This document shows positions 1-12,089 of a stretch of 64,000 nt of DNA, one piece after another. Made by a program: the position numbers and the translations under genes. The stretch covers positions 880,014-944,013 of the forward strand of contig RHPI01002402.1 in NCBI GenBank assembly GCA_009103225.1, written 5' to 3'. The stretch is from Chlorokybus atmophyticus (taxonomy: Eukaryota; Streptophyta; Chlorokybophyceae; Chlorokybales; Chlorokybaceae). Under the pieces are notes generated by a model. That model saw only the letters and a list, made by a program, of their open reading frames with translations. It was not told the DNA's origin and searched no databases. Within the stretch, counting starts at the first letter, position 1; every line of letters begins with the position of its first letter.

Positions 1-40
1 CATGCCACGCGTGAAGGCAACCGCCTTCGCGCGTGGCATG
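1..40. repeat. Near-perfect 18-bp hairpin in a leuB intron
   Basis: The first 18 bases (CATGCCACGCGTGAAGGC) pair with bases 23-40 with a single mismatch, leaving a 4-base AACC loop. It lies just downstream of the splice donor at 53 on the minus strand, so it is intronic in the isopropylmalate dehydrogenase gene. Its function is unknown. Confidence 0.8.
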
Positions 41-53
41 GCAACTCGCGCAC

Positions 54-1608
<1,555 letters not shown>

Positions 1609-2298
1609 TGTGCACGCCACCGCCGCCGCCACCGCCACCGCCGCTCAGGCAGCTGCAAACTCGCGCCAAACACTACTGAGATGAAACACCTCAGCATTGA
1701 GGATTAGTTCACTTCGGTCAGTAGTTCGTTCAATTGCTCGTCCAATGCGTCGGTCGTCTTGACAGTGCTGCAGCAAGCAGTGAGCGGCGGCGAAGGCGTG
1801 AGCGGTGTTTGCCAAGCTCGGAGGATGGACGACCAACGAGCTGACTGGTTGGCATTGCGTGGATTAAGACCCTTCACGACGCTGGTGTTTCGCTCGTGAA
1901 GTGGGCATCCGCCTTTCTTCTGCGCAAGCTTTTGGTTGACGTCAGCGACGGTAAGGGTGGGAGTGACGCTTGAATTGACAGCAGGCATGCTTGTGTCAAT
2001 CACGTACAGCTTTGAACACCACTTCCTTTGGGTTTGTGAAACACACTCATGGCAGGTTGAGGTTAGTTGTTACAATCGCCAGCAACAGCACGTGGTCTTG
2101 CCCGCAAGTGCTATCCCTGTTTCTGTCTGTGGCTGAGGATATCTTTGCTAGGGTGTCATGCTTTCATGGTGTCATGCTGCAAGACTGACAAGCCCTCTCT
2201 CGCTCCTAATCTCATGCATGCATGTTTGCTGCAGCACGTCGTTTGTTGATGCTGTTGTTGGCGAGCTGCCGTAAAAGTGCAGCAAGCAGCTTAGCAGC
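1609..2298. other. Divergent intergenic region
   Basis: This 690-bp stretch separates the minus-strand dehydrogenase from the plus-strand hydrolase and must hold both promoters. It contains CATGCATG near 2215-2223. I see no convincing TATA box and no conserved coding sequence; the short frames here have no family features. Confidence 0.6.
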
Positions 2299-4630
2299 AT
2301 GCAGGCAGCAGCAGAGCACAACAGTCACACAGTTGAACGAAACTCTCTGCCATCAGAAGCGGCGACAACAGCAACCGCTGCAACAGCAGAAGACACAGTC
2401 AACAATGACAACAGCAATGCACCGTCACAGCCTACAACAGCAACAGCAGCAACAAGCAACAAGCAGCAGAAGAAGAATTCTTGGCCTGGACGTAAGAAAG
2501 CATCCAGCGGTAGCAAGCGAGCAAGGGAGGAAGGAGGAGGAAATGGAGGAGGTGAAGGAGCGCAGGTGGCCGCACACAAGCCGAAGTTCTGTCCAGGTGG
2601 TTGCGGGCGTTACGTGCTAGCGTACTCCCGTCACTGCGCTGGTTGTGGTTGGCGCAGGGTATGTGTGTAAGCGCACAGGAGGTGATGGTACTTCTCTCCT
2701 CTTAGACCCGTCCTGTTTGTGTACTAGCTTGCTTGATTGCCATGTATGCATTTGCTTTGGCAAGAACTTGGTCGTGCATGTAAGACTTGGTCAATTGCAG
2801 CCAACCAAGCCACACGATCACTTCCGGCTCTGTCCTGGCTGCAACCAGCGCATTGGCAGAGCAACCGTTGTACATGCAGCATGCGGCTGGCGAAAAGAAG
2901 GGCATGTCAAGAAGCCGCGCGTGATTACAAAACCCTGCCCCTCTGCGTCGTGTCGCAAGGTACATGAAAGTGCTGGTGTGATGCTGGGTCACACAACTTG
3001 GTTCACCCATTCAGGTTGAGAGTGAGCTCTCTCTTTGCTTCACAGGTTGGTCACAGAATACACAACAAGGTTGCGGCTTGCGATCGCTGCGGGCTTGTCA
3101 TGCGCCCGGAATGCGACAGCACAGCAGCTTTGCTGCGCAGGCAATCAGACACCACGCGCAAGAAGAAGCGAACGCAGCAGCAGCAGGCCTCACAGTCTAA
3201 CCCAACGACGGCCACAGAAACAACCACCTTAGCACTTGTTCCAGCATTGCAACCAGAGGTGTTACCACGCTCGCTACCTCCCTTGAGACACTGCACGAGG
3301 CCACAGCAGCAGAGGCCTCCAGCAGAGGCAGCTGTGCAGCTCGCAGCGTACAGCGATTCCGGCCTGCTGCCGACGTCTCTGCTGGAGGCGTCAGTCAGGC
3401 GCTTGCCTCATCACAACGGACCACAACTCGCCTATCGCGTGTGCGGCGCCATTGCATTGGACCTCCTGGACGAGGCCAACCGAGACTTGGAGACCTCCAA
3501 TGTAACGGTGATGTTCTGTCCTGGCTTCAGGTCCACCATGATGGACGCAAAGGTAAAGTGTACTCACCAACAGTGCATGCATGCGCCAAAAAGCATGCTG
3601 ATTGGCACACACACCTAGTTTTAAATTGCAGCGTGCTAACATGAGACCCAACTGCTGAGCAGGCTCAAGCGTTGGCAACGTGGGCAGAGGTCACCGGCAG
3701 GAGGTGCGTTCTGTTCGACTACTCCGGGCACGGAGAGTCCCTCGGACAATTCTTGGAAGGTAATAACTACTGATTCTCATGTGTTTTCAACACAATTGCT
3801 GCCGGCTCACGCATCATATTCATCATCAGGGTCGGCAACGCAATGGTTGGAAGACCTGCTGTCGGTAATGCAGGCAGCTGCACCCGGACGAGTGGTGCTC
3901 ATTGGAGATGGCATGGGAGCGTGGTTGGCGCTGCTTGCTGCGCAGCGCGCACCGGCTGCAGTGGTCGGCATCGTGGGCATTGCATCCGCACCTGATTTCA
4001 CTGAGGACTTCATTTGGAACCAGCTCTCTGATGCTGAGAGGAGGTGTGGCCTCGGTCGCAATATGCTGCTGGCCCTAGACACTACTGTTGTCCGCATTAC
4101 ACGTGTTGCTTGTGTCCAGGACTTTGCAGGAGCAAGGGTTGATCTGGTACACTCGGTACGGCCTGGACCCTTTCCCGTGCTCCCTCCGCCTCATTCTGGA
4201 CGCAAGGCAGCATCTTCTGTTGCGCAGTGACAGGAGACTGCTCGTGAAGTGTCCTGTCAGGTTACTGCATGGCATGGAAGATCAAGTAAGGCTTGCACAA
4301 TCTGAAGGGACCATCCAACATAGCTTAGATATTGTCTTCCAGTCTCATCCCCTGTGCATGCGAGTTGGTTGGTTTGCGCTGATCTGCATGTCCTGCACAG
4401 GAGGTTCCTTGGCAGCATAGCCTGCGCCTGTTGAACACGTTGGACGCTGCTGACTCCAGCGTTACGCTTGTGAAGGTGAGCAGTCATATGCCACACGAAG
4501 TTGGAGTTGCCGTATACCTGAAGTCGCTGAGTGCGTTTGTTGCCAGGGCGCTGACCATCATTTTCTTCGGACCGAGGATCTGTCTCACATTACGTCTGCA
4601 CTGGAGGCCATTCTGGTGACCATCAATTGA
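2299..4630 (+). CDS. ABHD10-like alpha/beta hydrolase fused to three Cys-rich modules; nucleophile Ser replaced by Gly
   Basis: Eight exons join in phase: 2299-2658, 2801-2959, 3046-3552, 3663-3759, 3830-4043, 4120-4285, 4401-4475, 4547-4630 (553 residues). Residues 1-90 are Thr/Ala/Gln-rich. Three putative zinc modules follow: C98/C102/C113/C116 (ending CAGCGWRR), C131/C134/H145/C148 (ending ACGWRK) and C166/C171/C185/C188. After a Gln-rich linker comes an ABHD10-type hydrolase (acyl-protein thioesterase/esterase family), with FDYSGHGES, GIVGIASAPDFTEDFIW and CPVRLLHGMEDQEVPW. The acid (D500) and histidine (H530 or H531 in GADHHF) are present. The nucleophile elbow reads GDGMG, so the usual Ser of GxSxG is Gly402. 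If the sequence is right, the protein is probably not a hydrolase and may be a binding scaffold. Exon 3 holds both the third Cys module and the start of the hydrolase, so the fusion is not two genes run together. Confidence 0.85.
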
Positions 4631-7044
4631 GGACTTGACATGTGGCAGCGGCGTGGCTGTACTTCAGCTGCACATTGTTAGTTTAATGAAGCAGTCCACA
4701 ACCTTGTATTGGCAAGGTGCCCAAGTCAGCATGCTGCGGTGGATCGGCTGCATGATGCTTGCAGTCGTTAGTGCAGAGTGCAAAGATGCGCTTGCAAGCT
4801 GCTGGGCGTAGCAATTGTAGATGAATGAATCTGGCCTTAGCGGTTGTAAGTGGATTTTGCCAGCCATTGCTGCATCATAGGTCATGTTCGGTAAATGTAC
4901 GTTGCTTGCATGACCACTTTGGAAAAGGTGCTGTTGACCATCACACGGATTTGCTGATGAGATTTCGGCATATGCCCCACTCTTGTCAGCTGATTCAATA
5001 GCGAGTATTGCGTCGCTATGTAAGCCTGCAAAAGGTTTTGGAGGCTGCATGAAGGGTTGTAATCAACAATTCATGCATGATGAGTAAGCAAATACGACGA
5101 TTACCATATCTGAGCGACTACAATCCCGCTTTAGACAAACCCCCCCCCCAAAATCCATGGGGGTTGTTGTATTAGGGCTGTATTTTGCCCGTAAAAGAGG
5201 GGTAACAAACCAAGCCCCCCACCCACCCACCCCGAGTTTCGCGCGGCNNNNNNNNNNNNNNNNNNNNNNNNNNNNNNNNNNNNNNNNNNNNNNNNNNNNN
5301 NNNNNNNNNNNNNNNNNNNNNNNNNNNNGGGGGGGGGCGTTTTCCATTTGCACAAATACAACGTCATACGCGTTATTAAATCTGTATGCATGTTAAGTCT
5401 GTTTATATGCCACACGTATAAGGCTTATGAGCGGCAATTAATGCGTATCAGATTATGGTCCCCACGCGTACAACATCGTGGAGTCTTTAAGGTGATAGAG
5501 AGGATATACATCAAAGTAGTATGCACGGCTATTGCAAATCTTACTACAGTAAATTTACTTATGAAAGGGTGACCTCCCATATTATGGCGTAAATGTAATA
5601 TTGCCTAATTGCTTTCATAAGCATGCACATTACACATTTGAATGCATTATGTAATGTATCACACTGGACATGGCTTGCAAACGCGTTGCGTTGAGGCTGC
5701 ACATAGTGATGAAATCTTGAATACATGTAACACTTACGTAGTACCTCATATGTCAGTAGGGTGATGTACGAATTCACTTCCACTCGCCCTAACATATTCA
5801 TCACATAAAAAGGGTAGAAATCTCTTTACTTATGAAGCAATCAACTACATCTCACTTTATAATGAGTCAATATTGCAACATATAATAACAACAACCCCGC
5901 CATGAGGGTGGGAAGGAATGCCTCATTCATCTTTACGGATATTTACCTTACTGACGTATACGTTGTTCTTGCAATGCAAACATTTTGCTTGCATTGCATA
6001 TACATAGTGTGCGTATATCGCAATCGGCCAACACACAATGTTGTAGAGATTGTTTATTCCAAAATCAACATCACAATTTTGTGTGGTATTGAATTATTGG
6101 TTATGAACATAAATCTGTTTGTGTACATGTTACGTGCATGTGCCATGTCATGCACCGGTGCTCAACCACACACATGTGACTCACATCGCTTCAGACTCTG
6201 TGCTACAGACTAATTATGACAATCTGTAGCAAAGAAGCTTGAATTAAACTTGTTCACTTTCAGCTTGTTGATGCCTACCGCCTCGCCGCACAAATGCACA
6301 TAGCATAAATTTAGCACGTAATGTAATAAGCGTCTAATATGATTGAAGTTGTCTACCTCTGACTCTGCTACATGTTTGTCTTACGTCTGCTGATTCTTGA
6401 TATTTCTTAATGGGTGTGCATGACTGACCTTGATCTACACCTTATGCATGTTGTGAGTCATAGAGCACACTTGTGGTTTGTGCAGTGTCACAACTTGTGA
6501 CACCACATCAAATACAAGGGTCATAGCCCATGGCACAAACTGTCCTACAATCTGTTACAGACTGTCTGTGGCACAAGGCTTGTGTACTCCGTAGGTCCTG
6601 GCCACGCTGTAGGCTAGGAGGCTGAACAGAAGCGCGCGCGCGCCAAATTGGAGCTCGCAAATTGCAGCACCTTTTTGCTTGTTTGTGTCCCCCGCCAATC
6701 AGTAGCCGCGCGGAGTTCGTTAAGCACGTTAGTGTAACGTGCTGGCCCCAACATCAACTACACCCACAGCCATATCGGCCGCAAAACGTTAGTTCTGTTC
6801 TCCCCTGTTTGCTGCATGCATGTGTGTATGCTTGTGCGCCTCGTTGACCTGGTTGCTGGCGGCGGTGGGGGCAGAGCAGCAGAAGGTGAAGGCGGGGCTG
6901 TTGAAGCTTGAGGATAGAGCTGGAATGACTGATGGAAGCGTGGCGCAGTGGGCCAGGAGCAATGCGGATGTGAGGTGTGCATTGTGGTGAAGATTAGGGT
7001 TGCTGTTGCTGGGGCGTGGAGGGTTGCTGCTGCTGGTGTGAAGC
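4631..7044. other. AT-rich gene-poor region with an assembly gap
   Basis: Most of 5340-6560 is visibly richer in A and T than the flanking genes and has no open frame with family features. A C-run (5139-5150) and a CCCAC-rich stretch precede the N gap, and a G-run follows it. A short (GC)n run occurs near 6633-6643. A 128-codon minus-strand frame at 4664-5050 has no recognisable motif. The promoter of the gene at 7045 should lie in the last few hundred bases. Confidence 0.6.
5248..5328. other. Assembly gap (81 N)
   Basis: A run of N. The right edge begins with nine G; the left edge is preceded by a C-rich stretch. Open frames crossing it are meaningless. Confidence 0.99.
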
Positions 7045-9176
7045 ATGGCCAGGGGCGGTGCGGCTGCGGCGCCGCCTGCTTCAGGGGTGGTGTCTCCCCC
7101 TGGCAAGAAGAAGCTGGACGTGGGCTCGCGTGTGGAGGTGCTGCAGGCCGACAAGGGCCTGCGGGGCGCCTGGTTCGCTGGGGAGGTGGTGGAGGCCAAG
7201 CCGCTGCGGCGGTCGGTGCGCTACGAGGAGCTGCTTGCGGAGGACGGGGGGAGCACCCGCCTCGTGGAGACGATCAAAGTGGGGCCGGCATTAGACGGCC
7301 GCCAAGTCACTGAGACACGCGCAGTGTCCAGATCCCAGCGCTCGCGGCAGCATTTCCTCAGTCGGGTGCGGCCGACCCCGCCCGCCGCCTTGATCACGCC
7401 GTCCAGCCTTCGGCCTGGGGACTGCGTTGACGTGCGCGTAGACGATGCCTGGTGCGTTCAACTTCGTCATGCATGATGTGCACGGTGTACAGTTTTGCAG
7501 GGCGCTGTACTGGTGGCGTTGGGGGTAGGTGTATGTATGTATGGGTAGCAGCATGGGGTTTGTTGCTCGGTGTTTAGTTCACAGTGTTACTTGAGCGTCT
7601 AAAATTATGCCTCATTGGTTTTAACATATGCGGGGTGCGGACAGGCCTTGATCTTCTCACCTGTGCTACTGGGACTTGGTGCCTGTTTTCCCGTAAACAC
7701 AATAGTTCACGTGCAGTTTATTTCTAACTGCAGCTCTCACCCGTTCCAGTATGCGCAGCGCATGCTGTATGCATGTTCCTGCTCTTTGTCAACGTGTCTA
7801 CCAGGGGCTCTACAGCTCAAAATGTTTGGTGGTCGTATGTGTTATTGCTCGGCAACTGCATGCATTGTAAAGTACTGTGACAGAAGCTCCCAGGGTCTGA
7901 ATCGGTGTTTGCAGCTCATTGCTTCGCGGAGCTTTGACGTTTTGTCTTCATCATGTGTGATGTGGTTGAAATAACTGTTGGATCCGTTCTGGTGGGCTGA
8001 TGCCCTTGGGCGTGCTTGCAGAGATTGTCGTCACGTATCAGTTGCCTGTTATTCGTGGTTGTGTAACTTTACCAAGTTATTGGTGAGTATCGCAGTCAGT
8101 GCTCATGCTACCAGATTGCATGCTTGCCATAGCTTGCGCTTCTCGTCCTGCGTGCCTTCTCCTCGCTCAAACAAACTGTCCAGTGGACGCCAGCGTTTCA
8201 AAGGCATGCCAAGCACGCAACTTGTGACAGTGCCTGTGCGCTGTTCTCATTACTCGTCCAACTGCCGTACAGGTGGGAGGCCATCTTCGTGCAGCGTGGC
8301 AGGGAGGAGGGCAAAGGGTTGCTTTTCTTTCCGGACGAGCTGGATAGGCAGGAGCGGCCATACGCAGACATGCGACCCGGTCAAGACTGGGATGATAAGA
8401 CTGGCATGTGGCAACCAAGGACGGCACCGGAGGAGTGGCATAGCTGGATGGCCAAGCTGGAGCCCATTGAAGCCGCAGAAGATTCTGCGCCCCAAAGCAC
8501 CGGTCAAAGTGCAGACAGACAGCCGGCAGACATGAACGCCATCGGCGAGGCCGAGGATAAGTCCCTGATTCAGCGCCTGATTGAGGAAGGATGGAAGGTC
8601 GAGCAAAGCGCGCGCAAGCGCAAGCGAGAGCCGGAACTCTATTTCATTGAGCCTAATGGCACTGAGCTGACCTCAATCCAGCAAGTCCGCGCGCACATCA
8701 AGGAGCAGGACAAGGATGGCAACGTAGACTCGGGGGAACACGCAGGCGAGGATGAGCATGCTGCCAATGCCAAAGCTGCCGCCCGCAAGGCGGCTGCAGC
8801 TGCCGTTGTCCACAAGGCCAACTCAACTCCTAGAAAGCGAGGGCGGCCTCCAAAGAAGAAACCTGAAGATGCCGCCAAGCCTGCGGCCGCCACGACGACC
8901 ACAACAGCACCTGCACCAGAACCAGCAACAGAACCGCAACCAGCTGCCCCACCTGCAGCAGCACCCATGGAAGGGTTCACAGAGCAAGTGTTTGCAGCCC
9001 TGGAGCCGTCAACTGTAGCTGCGGCACTGACGCCTATCGCCCCCATTGGAGGCCAACCAGAGGTGGACGCGACAGTGACAATGGAACAGGTTCTGATTGA
9101 AAATGCTACTCAGTCAGTAGCTGTTACCACTATCACTTCTGCAACAGTAGTCACAGACCCGCCGACGGTAATATGA
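7045..9176 (+). CDS. Agenet/Tudor-like, methyl-CpG-binding-like and AT-hook chromatin protein
   Basis: Two exons join in phase 2: 7045-7451 and 8273-9176, giving about 436 residues. Residues about 25-80 (VGSRVEVLQADKG, WFAGEVVEA) and about 122-190 (LRPGDCVDVRVDDAWWEAIF, GLLFFPDELDRQ) look like two Agenet/Tudor-like beta-barrel modules of the plant type, which bind histone tails. Residues about 233-283 (IEEGWKVEQSARKRK, ELYFIEPNGTELTS, QQVRAHIKEQ) have the spacing of an MBD/TAM domain. An AT-hook (RKRGRPPKKKP) follows at about 322-333, then a Pro/Ala/Thr-rich tail. The likely role is a nuclear reader of chromatin or DNA methylation; this is inferred from domains only. The final codons overlap a possible donor (ACG|GTAATA at 9166), so an alternative 3' exon is possible, for example near 9650. 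The 0.8-kb intron is long for this window. Confidence 0.75.
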
Positions 9177-11218
9177 GTGGATGCTTGTGTGAATACAGCT
9201 TAGGGGACATGTGAATAGCGCCTACTACAGGCTATTGATACCGAGACAGCTGATGCTGAGGTTAACGCACTGTGGCAGCACTACAGCGTTGCCACAGTGT
9301 ACACCATTGAGCAATGCAGTATGTGGCACGCAATGAGTTGCTGTGTTTGACAGGTTGCACTTTGTGAAGTCGTAAGTAGCTTCACAACATGCAGAGGCTG
9401 AATGCATGCACTCCAGTCGGGAGAGCTCTTTGCAGAGTGGATGCCGTACTTACGCACTAATCAGCGAAGTGGCTTGGAGACGAGAATTGCGTGTTAGCAG
9501 CCATCTCCATCAACGCATCTTGATTGCAATGCAGCGCTATACAATCTGTACACCAATGCAGCGCCAACTTCAATGAAAGACATGGCTTAGCTGGCTTGTG
9601 ACAATTGCATCTCGTTAGTAACCTTGTGGTCCTTCCGTTGCCGTGCAGGTGGGCCCGACGGCCGGGAAGGGGTGCAGCTAGACGCATTGCACAAGCAATA
9701 CGCATCCTCATCAACACCTGCTTATGCGCTGCAAGTTACGTCAGATGTTTGCTGCACCCTCCCCATGCATTTGCCCATCTGGACACAGGCACATGCCTTC
9801 ACCCGATGGTCAAGTTGGTGAGTGGTGGTTGTGGTGGGGCATTGCATGTTCATGTAGATTTGCATGTGCGAGTTCCTCCTTGCATCTTTTGTACAATTGC
9901 ACTTAATGCAGCAACCATTGTAGGCAAATGTGATTGGGAACATGATCATATTTTATGTTGGGTAAACATTGATGCTTGTATTTGCATAGGGTATACATCG
10001 TAGTCATCCAAAGACACACACACATGCTCATTGCGCAAACACACAGTGTACAAGAACAAGTCAGCTCGAACAAGCAAATACAATTGTTACACCCGGGGCC
10101 TTCACCTACTCTACACCATGCGAAGTGCCATATGTGCTATGTAAGTGTCGTGCATCATGATGACCTCCTGCAAGAGGCAGCCGCAGCAACTAACGGCATA
10201 ATCAACCTATGAATCACATGCATAAGCAAGGAATGGCAAGACAAGTGCGGTGATGTGCAGTGCGTGTTGTATGGTCTCCCGCCCATTGCATGCGCCATTT
10301 CGCGGTTGTGTATCCTTCATATGAATACCATTGCAAAAGATATTCAACAGCAAGAATATGCACGTAGGTGTATACTGATGTTGGGATCGATAAAAATAAA
10401 ACTTAGTTACACCCAATACATATGCATTGGGTATAGGAAGACATTATGCACACGCTATGCCAAGCTTACACAAACACAAGCATAACACATAAAGCACTCT
10501 TTATTTACACCACCACCTAAGCTAAGCTACATAGGCTTTTCTTAGGCTAGGCTACGTGAATGCAATTGCAAGTGCAAGAGCGTAGGTAGGGTAGGCAGAG
10601 GAGCAAGGGCATGCGTTATTTAAACACCACACCACGGGGAAATCGTTGCAAATGGGATGCCAGCCATTGTCTTTGCGTTGTAAGTCATGAATGAAATGGG
10701 CGGTTCAACGGCTGTATTTGCAGGTCTGTGAGAATGCAAGCACGCTCATTAAGCTGGCACCGCACGTTGTCTGTTCATGCGTCTCCAGACCCTCTTCTAC
10801 GCTTGTGTGCAAACGCACGGATTGCACTCGCTACCCTTTGCGCCCCATCACTTGCAATGCACCTATCATTAAAAGATTATTGTCACCACATTTTCTGTTA
10901 TATAAAAGTTGAATTAGTTCACTTCCACTGAAGCATGCATTTGTCGCCAGTACGTACGCGAGTACTCTTAATGAAGTAAACATGGATACGTACGGTGGAC
11001 ACATAAGCATGGTACTGGTGTCTTTGGTACGATAGGGTTCCAACTTTTGCGTTTTGCTGAACATGATCAAGCTTTTCATCACACCATTACATTTGCCCAA
11101 AGTGAGCAAGAAATTCTGCAATTCGTTATGGTTTTAATAATGCATGTGTATCTTCCAATGGGTTAATATAGCATTTAGTTCATACAATTGTACTTTCTGA
11201 TTATTCATAACAAGAGGG

Positions 11219-11252
11219 CACACACACACACACACACACACACACGCGCGCG
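11219..11252. repeat. (CA)n followed by (CG)n microsatellite
   Basis: About 13 CA units run directly into about four CG units. Such Z-DNA-prone alternating purine-pyrimidine tracts are common in this window. Confidence 0.95.
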
Positions 11253-11344
11253 CAATTGATAGCATTGATCAATGTTTGAATTGAGGTCCAGTATAATGTG
11301 TGTCTGCTGCGGGTGCCATACACATATCATACTATGTGCATGAA

Positions 11345-11454
11345 CATGTGGGTGTAATGCAAATGCGAGAGCGATTGTTTCTTATTGCTCAATAATTACC
11401 CACATGTCAGTGCACTTTTTAGCAATAAGAGACGATTGCTCTCTCATTTGCATT
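11345..11454. repeat. Interleaved (pseudoknot-order) inverted repeats
   Basis: Arm B, 11356-11389 (starts AATGCAAATG, ends CTTATTGCT), is complementary to 11421-11454 over 34 positions with four non-Watson-Crick pairs, three of which would be G.U in RNA. Arm A, 11345-11354 (ACATGTGGGT), is perfectly complementary to 11398-11407, which lies inside the loop of B. The order A-B-A'-B' is that of an H-type pseudoknot. Confidence 0.7.
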
Positions 11455-11657
11455 CGTGTATACAATTGTACCATGAGTTTGTGCCTCTCACCATGAAAAC
11501 ATACAATTAGTTGGGAGAGCCTTGCAAAAATGCTTGCTATGTTCTATCTGACAATGTGAGTTGGAGATTAGGTTGGTGCCAGCTATCATTCGGCTTCAAC
11601 AGCACATAGCCTACCCTGCCTGCTGCCCGGTTATTGTAATGGCGCGTACAGACCACA

Positions 11658-11679
11658 ATGCCCGGCAATTGCCGGGCAT
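11658..11679. repeat. 22-bp perfect palindrome
   Basis: ATGCCCGGCAA is followed directly by its reverse complement TTGCCGGGCAT with no spacer. It could be a dimeric protein-binding site or a small transposon remnant; nothing nearby decides between these. Confidence 0.85.
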
Positions 11680-12089
11680 CATGAATGCTTTGTGTGAGTC
11701 CATGATTGTGGTCGCAGTGGCTTTACTGAAGGGTTTGGCAACACTTGCATCGAGTTGTTGGATTTGCGTGATGATTAGGTGTGCGTGATGTTGTGACAAT
11801 GGACTCTGCTGTGACCTAGTGGATATTGCCAATTTACTGGCTCAGTACACAACTCGCAGATGTCAACCAAGACACCAGCTTTACATGGCCATGTGTGTTA
11901 CTCCTTGCTCTCCAAGCTGCACAATAAGTGCACCCACAAAACAATTACACACAGCATGACATGGGTAACTCAAGCTGTTGAGGTCCTTGGCTACATGCAA
12001 TTTATACCGGCAGGCAGATGCACAGTAGATGCAGTCATGTCTACCGTGTTTCGCATCTCACAACCAAGCTCTGTGTGCATGACCCACCA

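Larger units (their letters stand above)
9177..12089. other. Gene-poor region with microsatellite and inverted repeats
   Basis: No gene is supported between the chromatin gene and the SUMO protease gene, which converge on this interval. It holds a CA/CG microsatellite, a large interleaved inverted repeat and a 22-bp palindrome (listed separately). A short frame near 9650-9770 after an acceptor-like GCCGTGCAG could be a downstream exon of the preceding gene, but I could not support it. Confidence 0.6.

Noticed and set aside
1609-1638. Upstream GTG extension of the isopropylmalate dehydrogenase frame
   Set aside because: Nuclear genes rarely start with GTG and an in-frame ATG at 1608 leaves a normal transit peptide. 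The same reasoning moved the starts of TAF2, VPS54 and the ECO1-like gene to ATG codons.
4664-5050. 128-codon minus-strand ORF with an ATG
   Set aside because: No recognisable motif, no splice partners, and it lies directly beyond the 3' end of the hydrolase gene.
5063-5415. Frames across the 81-N gap
   Set aside because: Open only because N codons are not stops; flanks have no coding features.
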